From positions 1-8,571 of the forward strand of contig JAIRRU010000177.1 of NCBI GenBank assembly GCA_031255815.1: a stretch of 8,571 nt of DNA, read 5' to 3'. Numbering within the stretch: the stretch's first letter is position 1; each line of letters starts with the position of its first letter. Source of the DNA: Treponema sp. GTDB lineage: Bacteria > Spirochaetota > Spirochaetia > Treponematales > Breznakiellaceae. Made by a program: the position numbers and the translations under genes. Shown here piece after piece: positions 1 to 7,392 of this stretch. The notes beneath the pieces were generated by a model. The model saw only the letters and a list, made by a program, of their open reading frames with translations. It did no database searches and had not been told where the DNA came from.

Positions 1-947
1 GCGTCTGTCTTTTCCCGGAAAGACAGACCGGTAGGGGTAAGGGCCAGGCCGCCGCCGGCGGTTTCCCTGAGGGCGGCCGGCATGGAATCCCCGATCTGCT
101 TCATTGCCCATACCACTTCATCAAAGGGTATTATGCTCTGAATGCCTGCCAGCGTCAAATCCACCGCCAGGAGGGCGTTTACCGCCACGAAGGCGTTCCG
201 CTTGACGCAGGGAACCTCCACAAGCCCGGCTACCGGGTCGCAGGCAAGGCCCAGGGAATTTTTCAGCGACAGGGCCGCCGCGGAAAAGCAGCCCTCCAGG
301 GGCTGTTCTTCAAGATAGGCCAGGGCGGAGGCCCCCATGGCCCCCGCGCCCCCGCATTCCGCCTGGCAGCCCCCCTCGGAGCCGGCCAGGGTGGCCCCCT
401 GGGCGATAAGCACCCCCGTAAGGCCCGCCACGAGAAAAGCCCCCCGGAGTTTCCGGTCGTAGGGGGCTTCCAGCATGGGGGGCGGGGCTCCGGGAACGGC
501 GCTGTCCGGGCTCCCCGCACCGGGGGAGGCCTCCCCCGCTTTGGCCCGGCTGTCCCACCAGGCCCAGATGAGCCCGGGAACAATGCCGCTGGAACCGGCG
601 GTGGGGAAGGAAACGATCTTTCCCCCGCAGGCGTTTACCTCATTAATGGCCAGGGCGTAGGAAACGGCCCGCCTGAAAAGCCCGTCCCTCACCAGGCCCC
701 GTTCCGCTCCGGCAAAGGCAAGGGCCGCGCCCCGGGTAAGGCCGGATCGGGAAACCTGGGGGGATTCCAGGCCCCTGATAAGGGAAGCCCTGGTTACGCC
801 TATCCGGCGGTCAAGCTCCCCGCAGACCTCGCTTTCCGGGATACCCGCGATAAAGGCCTCCCGTTTAACCGCGTAGTCCTCCACGGAAAGACCCCCTTCC
901 CGCAGATTGGCTTCCAGTTCGGCACAGGTATGGAAACGGTACTTCAT
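1..947 (-). CDS. sdaAA: L-serine dehydratase, iron-sulfur-dependent, alpha subunit (3' end beyond window)
   Basis: Catalytic alpha subunit of the two-subunit [4Fe-4S] L-serine dehydratase, which turns L-serine into pyruvate and ammonia in the cytoplasm. I translated the minus strand from the ATG at 947-945: 315 full codons with no stop, so the frame leaves the window, probably within 10-20 codons of its end, since the conserved ALRET...LTPTG block is already passed (about 292-307). The substrate-loop motif PTAGSSG is at 115-121. Cluster cysteines are C194 (in EGGCQAEC), C236 (CDPVAGLVEVP) and C247; the spacings of 42 and 11 match those I recall for the Legionella enzyme. The start overlaps the sdaAB stop as ATGA, with GGAGGG three bases upstream, so translation is probably coupled. 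Odd feature: an insert of about 26 residues rich in A, G, P and S at roughly 134-160, not present in the Bacillus alpha subunit as I remember it. Confidence 0.93.
   Translation of the reverse strand, partial: MKYRFHTCAELEANLREGGLSVEDYAVKREAFIAGIPESEVCGELDRRIGVTRASLIRGLESPQVSRSGLTRGAALAFAGAERGLVRDGLFRRAVSYALAINEVNACGGKIVSFPTAGSSGIVPGLIWAWWDSRAKAGEASPGAGSPDSAVPGAPPPMLEAPYDRKLRGAFLVAGLTGVLIAQGATLAGSEGGCQAECGGAGAMGASALAYLEEQPLEGCFSAAALSLKNSLGLACDPVAGLVEVPCVKRNAFVAVNALLAVDLTLAGIQSIIPFDEVVWAMKQIGDSMPAALRETAGGGLALTPTGLSFREKTD
468..548 (-). other. Low-complexity in-frame insertion in SdaAA
   Basis: Codons about 134-160 of sdaAA encode a stretch made largely of Ala, Gly, Pro and Ser, including PGAPPP near its end. 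It lies between the PTAGSSG loop region and the helix leading to the first cluster cysteine (C194). From the conserved VPG to GCQAE there are about 68 residues here, against about 42 in the Bacillus subtilis protein from memory, so the insertion is near 26 residues. All motifs on both sides are intact, so it is likely a tolerated surface loop. The comparison length is from memory. Confidence 0.7.
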
Positions 948-1648
948 AAACCCTCCAGGGAAGGGAGGCGTATCACCCGGTATACGGGGGCCAGGGCCTC
1001 GATCAGGCTAAGGACAGGGGGCGGAACCGGGGTATCGGTCTCCACCACCAGCAGGGCTTCCTCCCCCTTTTCCCTGCGGGAGCTGGAAGTCCCGGCAATG
1101 TTGATCCGTCCCGAGGCCAGGATACGGGACACTTCGGCGATAACCCCGATTTCATCATGGTGGAGTACCAGGACGGCCTCCAGCTCCCCGGAAAGGCTGA
1201 CCGGATACCCGTCTATCTCGTCTATCCGGACTGAACCGCCGCCTATACTGGAAGCCCGGATGGCCAGACGGGCCGCAGCCCCCTTCCCGGAAAGCTCGAT
1301 AGACAGGGTGTTGGGGTGCCAGGAGGGGGGCAGCTCGTTCATTGGCAGGATCCGGGCGGCAAAACCTTTCCCCTCCTTCCGTAATTCCTCAAGCAGTTCC
1401 CTGCCCCGGAAAAGCCGCTCGTCTTCCGGGGGGATGCCCAGGAGCCCCGCTATCACCGCGTCGGCCGAGCCGTGGCCTTCCCAGGTGGAAGCCAGGGAAC
1501 CGTAAAAACGGATAAGGGCCTCCTGCGGGGGGCCGAACATTTTCCGGGCCAGAAAGGCGATCCGGGCGACTCCGGCGGTATGGGAGCTGGAAGGCCCTAT
1601 CATGACGGGGCCGAAGATCTCGAAAAGGGGGACATTTTCCTTAGGCAT
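944..1648 (-). CDS. sdaAB: L-serine dehydratase, iron-sulfur-dependent, beta subunit
   Basis: Beta subunit (234 aa) of the bacterial two-subunit L-serine dehydratase; it pairs with SdaAA to deaminate serine to pyruvate. The N-terminal half is the serine dehydratase beta domain, with the family hallmark GPSSSHTAG at residues 18-26 and WEGHGSADA around 56-64. Residues about 155-228 form a C-terminal ACT domain (LEAVLVLHHDEIGVIAEVSR, then RINIAG), which in this family is thought to bind amino acids or hold subunits together. The ATG at 1648 is preceded on the minus strand by AAGAGGA at 1661-1655, a well-placed ribosome binding site. It ends in ATGA, shared with the sdaAA start, giving the order beta-alpha as in Bacillus. 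It is transcribed divergently from groEL across a 189-base spacer. Length and motifs are normal for the family. Confidence 0.95.
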   Translation of the reverse strand: MPKENVPLFEIFGPVMIGPSSSHTAGVARIAFLARKMFGPPQEALIRFYGSLASTWEGHGSADAVIAGLLGIPPEDERLFRGRELLEELRKEGKGFAARILPMNELPPSWHPNTLSIELSGKGAAARLAIRASSIGGGSVRIDEIDGYPVSLSGELEAVLVLHHDEIGVIAEVSRILASGRINIAGTSSSRREKGEEALLVVETDTPVPPPVLSLIEALAPVYRVIRLPSLEGL

Positions 1649-1665
1649 AAAGCATCCTCTTGATT

Positions 1666-1671
1666 ATTATA
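1666..1671 (-). promoter_or_regulatory. Possible -10 element for sdaAB-sdaAA
   Basis: A perfect TATAAT on the minus strand, ending 17 bases before the sdaAB start. I find no good -35 hexamer at 16-18 bases and no extended TG motif. A start about 7 bases downstream would leave a leader of only about 11 bases and cut into the ribosome binding site at 1661-1655, so this may be chance in an AT-rich stretch or the real start may lie further upstream. Confidence 0.25.
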
Positions 1672-1691
1672 GTACCAGCGTGATTTTGCTA

Positions 1692-3484
<1,793 letters not shown>

Positions 3485-3534
3485 ATCCGGGCTTGTTCCA
3501 ATGTTTTGCTGTCTTTTGGTTTTGCCGTTTTCTA

Positions 3535-3550
3535 GCGGTTAAAAAACCGC
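3535..3550. other. Small hairpin between groEL stop and its terminator
   Basis: GCGGTT and AACCGC form a perfect six-base-pair stem around an AAAA loop, 50 bases after the groEL stop. It is preceded by a T-rich stretch (about 3493-3533) but has no T tract after it on either strand, so it does not look like an intrinsic terminator. It may protect the 3' end of the groEL transcript or have no function. Confidence 0.4.
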
Positions 3551-3572
3551 CGGATCTCGGCCCGATTGCTAA

Positions 3573-3599
3573 GGCCGCCCTTTGGGGCGGCTTTTTTTT
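3573..3599 (+). terminator. Rho-independent terminator of groEL
   Basis: GCCGCCC (3574-3580) pairs perfectly with GGGCGGC (3585-3591) around a four-base TTTG loop, followed at once by eight T residues (3592-3599). This is a textbook intrinsic terminator, about 90 bases past the groEL stop. It shows that groEL is transcribed without any downstream partner gene. Confidence 0.93.
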
Positions 3600-3629
3600 G
3601 CCGCGCCCTTCCGCCGCGATTCCCCAGGC

Positions 3630-3657
3630 AAAAAAATCTTACCGGGGAAACCCAGGT
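3630..3657 (-). terminator. Probable weak intrinsic terminator after rlmJ
   Basis: Read on the minus strand, ACCTGGG (3657-3651) faces CCCCGGT (3647-3641) across a TTT loop, giving three plus three pairs with one mismatch. After four bases comes a run of seven T residues (3636-3630). It sits 20 bases past the rlmJ stop, where a terminator is expected. The stem is short, so efficiency may be modest. Confidence 0.5.
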
Positions 3658-3677
3658 TCCGGAAAAGCCGCAGGGCG

Positions 3678-4565
3678 CTACCGGGTATCGAGCCGCCAGC
3701 CTTCCGGGCCGATCCCCAGGGTCTCCCCCAGGAAGGGGAGGCTCTCCCGCAGGGCCGCGTCCAGCGGCCAGGGGGGGTTGTAGATCACCATGCCGCTTCC
3801 GTAGAAACCCCGGGGTGAATGGTCCCGGCGCTTCCCGGAGGAGGCGGTATAGAATTCAAGGGCGCAGCGCCTGCCCCGGTAAAGCCCCAGCAGGGTTTCC
3901 CCCAGGCTGTTCCCCCGGGCATCGTCCGGGATTCCCGCGCCGCTTTCCGGCCGGGGATCGTCCCCGAGCAGGGGGTACCAGACAAGGTAGATCCCGGTGG
4001 GAAAGCGCCTTAAAGCTTCCCGCAGAGTAAGGCCCAGCCGGCCATAGTCCTCCTTCAGCTCGTAGGAGGGATCGGTAAAAATGAGGCCCCGCCGGGAGGG
4101 AGGGGGGAGAAAGGCTTTGAGCCCGGCAAAACCGTCCTCCTGCCGGAGAATGAAACGCCGATCGCCCCCCAGAAGGCGGCTTAGGGCGGCAAAATCCCCG
4201 GGGTGAAGTTCGAAACAGAGCCCCCGATCCTGGGGCCTGAGCAGCCGGGCCGTAAGGGCCGGGCTTCCGGGGTAGGCGTAATCAAGAGCCCCGTCTTCAC
4301 CGGGAAAGCCCGCCAGTTCCCGGTAGCGCCGGATCATGGCCGGTTCCCCCTTCCGGCCGCGCAGTTTGGCTACACCCTGTTCCCATTCCCGGTTCTTCGC
4401 GGCAAAGCCGCCCAGCAGGGGGTAGGATCCCGCGCCGGCGTGGGTATCTGCGCAGAAAAATGGCTTCTCCTTTTGGCAAAGGTAGTCCAGGCAGAAGGCC
4501 AGAACCGCGTGCTTCAGCACGTCCGCGGGGTTTCCCGCGTGGAAAGCGTGGCGATAACTCAGCAT
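3678..4565 (-). CDS. rlmJ: 23S rRNA (adenine(2030)-N6)-methyltransferase RlmJ
   Basis: RlmJ methylates N6 of A2030 in 23S rRNA (E. coli numbering), using S-adenosylmethionine, during ribosome assembly. This 295-aa protein is close to the family length (about 280). The conserved N-terminus YRHAFHAGNPADVLKH spans 4-19 with the lysine at K18, the cofactor-binding motif DTHAGAGSY is at 40-48, and the catalytic motif region is FTDPSYELKEDY at 163-174. The C-terminal SGMVIYNPPW (257-266) is also typical. One difference: the catalytic tetrad reads D165-P-S-Y where E. coli has DPPY. The start at 4565 is certain because the conserved N-terminus begins there, yet no convincing ribosome binding site precedes it. 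A -10-like TATTAT lies just upstream. It lies 46 bases after the sigma-like gene on the same strand, so it could be read from that gene's promoter, its own, or both. Confidence 0.94.
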   Translation of the reverse strand: MLSYRHAFHAGNPADVLKHAVLAFCLDYLCQKEKPFFCADTHAGAGSYPLLGGFAAKNREWEQGVAKLRGRKGEPAMIRRYRELAGFPGEDGALDYAYPGSPALTARLLRPQDRGLCFELHPGDFAALSRLLGGDRRFILRQEDGFAGLKAFLPPPSRRGLIFTDPSYELKEDYGRLGLTLREALRRFPTGIYLVWYPLLGDDPRPESGAGIPDDARGNSLGETLLGLYRGRRCALEFYTASSGKRRDHSPRGFYGSGMVIYNPPWPLDAALRESLPFLGETLGIGPEGWRLDTR

Positions 4566-4570
4566 GGCCT

Positions 4571-4576
4571 ATAATA
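4571..4576 (-). promoter_or_regulatory. Possible -10 element giving a leaderless rlmJ mRNA
   Basis: TATTAT on the minus strand ends only five bases (AGGCC) before the rlmJ ATG. If used, transcription would start at or within a base or two of the start codon. That would fit the lack of a ribosome binding site. The -35 position (about 4594-4599) has no good match and instead overlaps an inverted repeat, so an activator might be involved. Speculative. Confidence 0.3.
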
Positions 4577-4588
4577 AAGCGCCTGCCC

Positions 4589-4607
4589 TTCCGGAGCCAG
4601 CCCGGAA
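4589..4607. repeat. Inverted repeat between sigma-like gene and rlmJ
   Basis: TTCCGG (4589-4594) and CCGGAA (4602-4607) are perfect inverted arms around a seven-base centre. The element sits in the 46-base gap, four bases past the stop of the upstream gene and over the -35 position of the putative rlmJ promoter. It could be an operator or an RNA hairpin ending part of the upstream transcript. No clean T tract follows directly. Confidence 0.45.
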
Positions 4608-4611
4608 TTCC

Positions 4612-5586
4612 TCAGTTCCGGCGGCGCTGCTTTTTCCGGCGGGACGCTTTGCCGCAGAGCTTCGGTTCTTCCGGATCCGAACGATCGTAGCGGTTCCACA
4701 GGGCGTAAAGGTTCGACGCCACCGCCCCCTTGGTGATGCCGAGCAGATCCGCCACCTGCTGGTTGGTGGCGTCTACCCGGATACCTGAGAGGCGCTTTCT
4801 CATGCCCGCAAGCCGATCCCGCGCCCTTTTGAGGCTTTTCGCCAATTGATCATGCCGGGCGGTGCCTTCGGCAGCCGAACGGAGCCGCTTCTCAAAGACA
4901 AGGCAGCGGTAAAACTGGCAGACGATCCGTTCCCGCAGAACCCGCACAGCCTCCTCCCGCCGGCTCCGCCAATCCCGCAGTTTTTCTATCATTTCCCTGA
5001 GTTTTTCCGTCTCCATCCCGACCGCCGGGGCTATACGTTCCAGAAAATCATCGGAAACGAAATAGTAGGATTTGAGGAGCAAAAGCAAAATCTGCCGGGG
5101 GTTGCTCACCAGGCTGCTCTCCGGCGGAAACCCGGCTGTCTTTGCCGGGTTGCCGGAAGCCGGCCTTGCCGCTCTTTTAAGCGGCTCCGGCGGAAGCGCC
5201 GCCCGCTTTAGGGGGGGTTCCGCCAAATACTCCGGCTCCCGGTTGCGGACTTCCAGCTCCGCCGCATGCACCGTCCAGGCGGCGAATTCGGTTATGTAGT
5301 GATCCGCCTGCCGGGAACGGTATTCTTTCGCGGAATAACGAACCAGCGCGATGATGTGGGTGGAAAAGGAGTAGCCTTTTTCCCGGTAGTTGTCGATCGC
5401 GTTACTCAGGCGGGGGTAAAGCCAGCACAGGTAGTCAACGCACTCGTCTTTATCCCAATCGGCGAAATAAAAATACTGAATGTTTTTCAATATGATTCTG
5501 AAGATGATCCCCTCAAACTCTTTCCGCCCAAGACCGCCGGCCACATACTGGTGGTACAGCTCGTTTAAAGCCAGGATATTCTGCAT
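4612..5586 (-). CDS. Divergent sigma-factor-like DNA-binding protein, uncharacterised
   Basis: A 324-aa protein of unknown function. Residues about 5-95 resemble sigma-70 region 2: an acidic cluster (DWDKDECVDYL, 43-53), a pair of helices, then YREKGYSFSTHIIALVRY, which matches the Y-x(n)-F-x(2)-(W/H)-I pattern and is followed by a basic segment (KEYRSR, 87-92). Residues 118-163 are a Pro/Ala-rich linker with an imperfect repeat (PLKRAA twice). Residues 165-265 are helical and charged, possibly coiled-coil. Residues 272-300 form a helix-turn-helix resembling sigma region 4 (ATNQQVADLLGITKGAVASN). The C-terminus is strongly basic (KASRRKKQRRRN). The frame stays open upstream to 5712, but AAAGGAG at 5599-5593, six bases before the ATG at 5586, and a promoter candidate at 5699-5726 favour this start. 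It may be an alternative sigma factor or another transcription regulator. Similar proteins probably occur in other treponemes (recollection, not searched). Confidence 0.75.
   Translation of the reverse strand: MQNILALNELYHQYVAGGLGRKEFEGIIFRIILKNIQYFYFADWDKDECVDYLCWLYPRLSNAIDNYREKGYSFSTHIIALVRYSAKEYRSRQADHYITEFAAWTVHAAELEVRNREPEYLAEPPLKRAALPPEPLKRAARPASGNPAKTAGFPPESSLVSNPRQILLLLLKSYYFVSDDFLERIAPAVGMETEKLREMIEKLRDWRSRREEAVRVLRERIVCQFYRCLVFEKRLRSAAEGTARHDQLAKSLKRARDRLAGMRKRLSGIRVDATNQQVADLLGITKGAVASNLYALWNRYDRSDPEEPKLCGKASRRKKQRRRN
5098..5235 (-). other. Pro/Ala-rich repeated linker in the sigma-like protein
   Basis: Codons 118-163 encode a Pro-, Ala-, Lys- and Arg-rich stretch between the region-2-like and helical domains. 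PLKRAA occurs at 125-130 and again at 135-140, with PP(E)P spacers, so it looks like an old duplication of about ten codons. The DNA copies have diverged more than the protein copies. Probably a flexible hinge. Confidence 0.6.
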
Positions 5587-5659
5587 TGCGCGCTCCTTTC
5601 CTCCCGGTTTCTGCCAGAGCCTTGCGGAACCTCCTAAGCTGCAGGCTTTTCTGGTTATC

Positions 5660-5682
5660 GGAATAAGGACGCGGGAATAAGG
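5660..5682. repeat. Direct repeat GGAATAAGG in the leader of the sigma-like gene
   Basis: Two exact copies of a nine-base word, 5660-5668 and 5674-5682, offset by 14 bases, lie just downstream of the putative minus-strand promoter of the sigma-like gene, in its presumed leader. The placement suits a repressor site, perhaps for autoregulation, but a chance repeat cannot be excluded. Confidence 0.35.
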
Positions 5683-5698
5683 TTTTGGTTTAACCGGA

Positions 5699-5726
5699 AT
5701 GATAAATGTCATACAGAATTTGTAAA
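5699..5726 (-). promoter_or_regulatory. Candidate promoter for the sigma-like gene (and rlmJ)
   Basis: On the minus strand, TTTACA (5726-5721) and TATCAT (5704-5699) are separated by 16 bases in a locally AT-rich stretch. Transcription would start near 5692, giving a leader of about 105 bases before the ATG at 5586. It argues against the upstream ATG at 5712, which would lie before the transcript start. Confidence 0.45.
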
Positions 5727-5837
5727 AACAGGGGAATTTGAGCCGGATTCAGGATCCTGTGCCGCGTGGAATTCGCATGATCGGTGAGCACAGAAAAAGT
5801 TTCGGGTTTATGTGAGACCTGCGGGGCCGCTTGTACA

Positions 5838-5866
5838 TTCCAATTTTTTCCGGGGAAGTTTATAGT
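5838..5866 (+). promoter_or_regulatory. Candidate promoter for hisD
   Basis: TTCCAA (5838-5843) and TATAGT (5861-5866) with a 17-base spacer. The -10 matches consensus at five of six bases, the -35 only at three. Transcription would start near 5873, leaving a leader of about 37 bases before the ATG at 5910. This supports the internal start for hisD over the earlier in-frame ATG at 5784. Confidence 0.38.
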
Positions 5867-5909
5867 GTGGGGAATATTATATTACCGCAAGGGGGACGCC
5901 GGAGGGCTT

Positions 5910-7319
5910 ATGGAGATTATTGAGGGGGCCGAATTCGACTCTTACTGGCAGCCTGCCGCGGCCGGCGGGGAGGGGCCGGTTTACGAGGCGGCGCGGGAAA
6001 TAATCGCCGCGGTGCGGGCCGAGGGAGACCGGGCGTTGCGGCGCTACGCCGCCCGCTTCGACAAAAGTTCCCCCCTGGTTCCGGAAGTCCCCGCCGGCCT
6101 TGCCGCGGAGGCCTGGGACAGCCTCAAGGCCGGGGAGGGGGAGCTGGCCGGGGCCCTGGAACTCGCCGCGGAACATATCCGCCGCTTTGCCCTGGAACAG
6201 AGGAAGCAGTTTGCCGATTTTGAATACTCCATGGGGCCGGGGCTCGTTACCGGACAGAAGGTTATCCCCGTGCAGCGGGCCGCGATCTACGCCCCCGGCG
6301 GCCGCTTCCCCCTGGTGTCCAGCGTCCTTATGGGACTTATCCCGGCCTTCTCCGCCGGGGTGGAGGAAGTTATCCTCGCTTCCCCCCCGGGCCCGGAGGG
6401 ACGCCCGGATCGGCGCGTCCTGGCCGCCGCGGCCCTGGCCGGAAAGCTTTGCGGCAAGGCCCCCCGGATCTTCGCCATCGGAGGCGCCCAGGCAATCGCC
6501 GCCCTGGCCCTGGGTACGGAAACCGTACCCCGGGCAGACCTTATCGCCGGGCCGGGGAACAAGTACGTGGCCGCCGCCAAGCGGCTCCTCTCCGGCGAGG
6601 TGGGGATAGACTTTGTGGCGGGCCCCACGGACGTGCTGATCATTGCCGAACCGGAAGCTTCGGCAGCCGAACCGGAAGCTTCGGCAGTCGAACCGGGAGC
6701 ACCGGCAGCCGAACCGGGGGCTCCGGCGGGAACCGGAATGGCCGCCCCCCCTTCCGCCGCCGATCTGGCAGCCGCCGATATGCTCGCCCAGGCGGAGCAC
6801 GACCCGGACGCCCGGGCGCGGGCCCTGGTTCCCCGGATCGGGGAGGGGGGCCGCCTCTTCGCGGAAGAGATCCTCAAGGCCCTGGAACGGCGCCTGCGGG
6901 ATCTGCCCACCCGGGAAAACGCCCGGGCCTCCCTGGACGCGGGAGGGCTCATCGTTGTCTACCGGGATCAGGCGGAGGCGGTTCGTATCGCCAACACCAT
7001 CGCCCCGGAACACCTGGAACTGCAGATCCGGGAGCCGGAAAGCTGGATACCCCTGCTGAAGAACTACGGCTCCCTCTTTATCGGCCCCCTGGCGGCGGAG
7101 GCCCTGGGGGATTACTCAGCCGGGATCAACCATACCCGGCCCACATCGGGAAGCGCCCGCTTTACCGGGGGCCTTTCGGTGCGCCACTTCCTCAAGACTC
7201 CCACCACCCTCCGCTGCAGCCGGGGGGAAGCCTTCGAGGCGGCGCGGCGGGCGGCGTTTCTTATTGCCCGGGCGGAGGGCCTGGCGGCCCACGGGGAAAG
7301 CGCGGGCCTGCGGGGCTGA
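5910..7319 (+). CDS. hisD: Histidinol dehydrogenase with a tandem-repeat insertion
   Basis: HisD carries out the last two steps of histidine synthesis, oxidising L-histidinol to L-histidine with two NAD+ and a zinc ion, as a cytoplasmic dimer. Key residues by alignment from memory with E. coli: zinc ligands Q294, H297 (AQAEHDPD), D401 and H461 (EGLAAHGE); catalytic E367-H368 (APEHLEL); and the AGPGNKYVAAAKR block at 213-225. I chose ATG 5910 (469 aa), after GGAGG at 5901-5905, because MEIIEGAEFD starts like other HisDs. The frame is open back to an ATG at 5784, but that extension crosses the promoter candidate. The usual length is about 430 aa; the excess is an insert of about 32 residues after DVLIIA, built from a 21-bp repeat. 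No other his gene is nearby. The aldo/keto reductase follows after 73 bases with no terminator, so they are probably cotranscribed. Confidence 0.95.
   Translation: MEIIEGAEFDSYWQPAAAGGEGPVYEAAREIIAAVRAEGDRALRRYAARFDKSSPLVPEVPAGLAAEAWDSLKAGEGELAGALELAAEHIRRFALEQRKQFADFEYSMGPGLVTGQKVIPVQRAAIYAPGGRFPLVSSVLMGLIPAFSAGVEEVILASPPGPEGRPDRRVLAAAALAGKLCGKAPRIFAIGGAQAIAALALGTETVPRADLIAGPGNKYVAAAKRLLSGEVGIDFVAGPTDVLIIAEPEASAAEPEASAVEPGAPAAEPGAPAGTGMAAPPSAADLAAADMLAQAEHDPDARARALVPRIGEGGRLFAEEILKALERRLRDLPTRENARASLDAGGLIVVYRDQAEAVRIANTIAPEHLELQIREPESWIPLLKNYGSLFIGPLAAEALGDYSAGINHTRPTSGSARFTGGLSVRHFLKTPTTLRCSRGEAFEAARRAAFLIARAEGLAAHGESAGLRG
6645..6728 (+). repeat. Four-copy 21-bp tandem repeat inside hisD
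   Basis: Four head-to-tail 21-base units begin at 6645, 6666, 6687 and 6708, in frame. Units 1 and 2 are identical at the DNA level; 3 and 4 carry several substitutions. They encode AEPEASA, AEPEASA, VEPGAPA and AEPGAPA (residues 246-273), followed by a short Gly/Pro/Ala tail to about 281. The unit length is a multiple of three, so gain or loss of copies keeps the reading frame. Identity of the first two copies points to recent duplication. Confidence 0.95.
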
Positions 7320-7392
7320 AGCTTCCCCCTTTCATAAACGGGCCGTTCCGGAAGCCGCGGGTTTCGGGAAGGCCCCGCAAGCGGAGGTGTTT

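Larger units (their letters stand above)
5587..5909. other. Divergent intergenic control region (sigma-like gene / hisD)
   Basis: A 323-base stretch without a convincing gene. It holds a promoter candidate for each flanking gene (5699-5726 minus, 5838-5866 plus), a direct repeat of GGAATAAGG at 5660-5668 and 5674-5682, and a ten-base perfect palindrome CAGGATCCTG at 5750-5759. Open frames from both flanking genes extend into it (to 5712 and 5784), but these extensions lie across the putative promoters and resemble nothing known. I see no T-box, histidine-rich leader peptide or terminator in front of hisD. Confidence 0.6.

Noticed and set aside
263..583. Pro/Arg/Gly-rich minus-strand open frame
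   Set aside because: It is out of frame with sdaAA, which is clearly the real gene on the same strand, with all cluster cysteines.
930..1505. Open frame opposite sdaAB (191 codons)
   Set aside because: It is Ser/Arg-rich and antisense to a well-supported ACT-domain protein.
5211..5217. Seven-base G/C runs in coding sequence (also near 3771 and 6385) as phase-variation tracts
   Set aside because: Runs of seven are common by chance in DNA this GC-rich, and the genes are housekeeping genes read intact.
5587..5712. 42-codon N-terminal extension of the sigma-like protein
   Set aside because: A strong ribosome binding site precedes the ATG at 5586, and the extension reaches into the putative promoter.
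5750..5759. Perfect palindrome CAGGATCCTG
   Set aside because: Ten bases without extension or a second copy is easily due to chance; noted only in the intergenic description.
5784..5909. 42-codon N-terminal extension of hisD containing CETCGAAC
   Set aside because: The closely spaced cysteines looked like a metal motif, but the segment crosses the candidate promoter, has a weak start context and matches no HisD N-terminus. GGAGG and the family N-terminus point to 5910.
5877..7013. Long open frame (378 codons) antisense to hisD
   Set aside because: It overlaps the certain hisD gene throughout, is low-complexity (Gly, Arg, Pro) and has no family resemblance.
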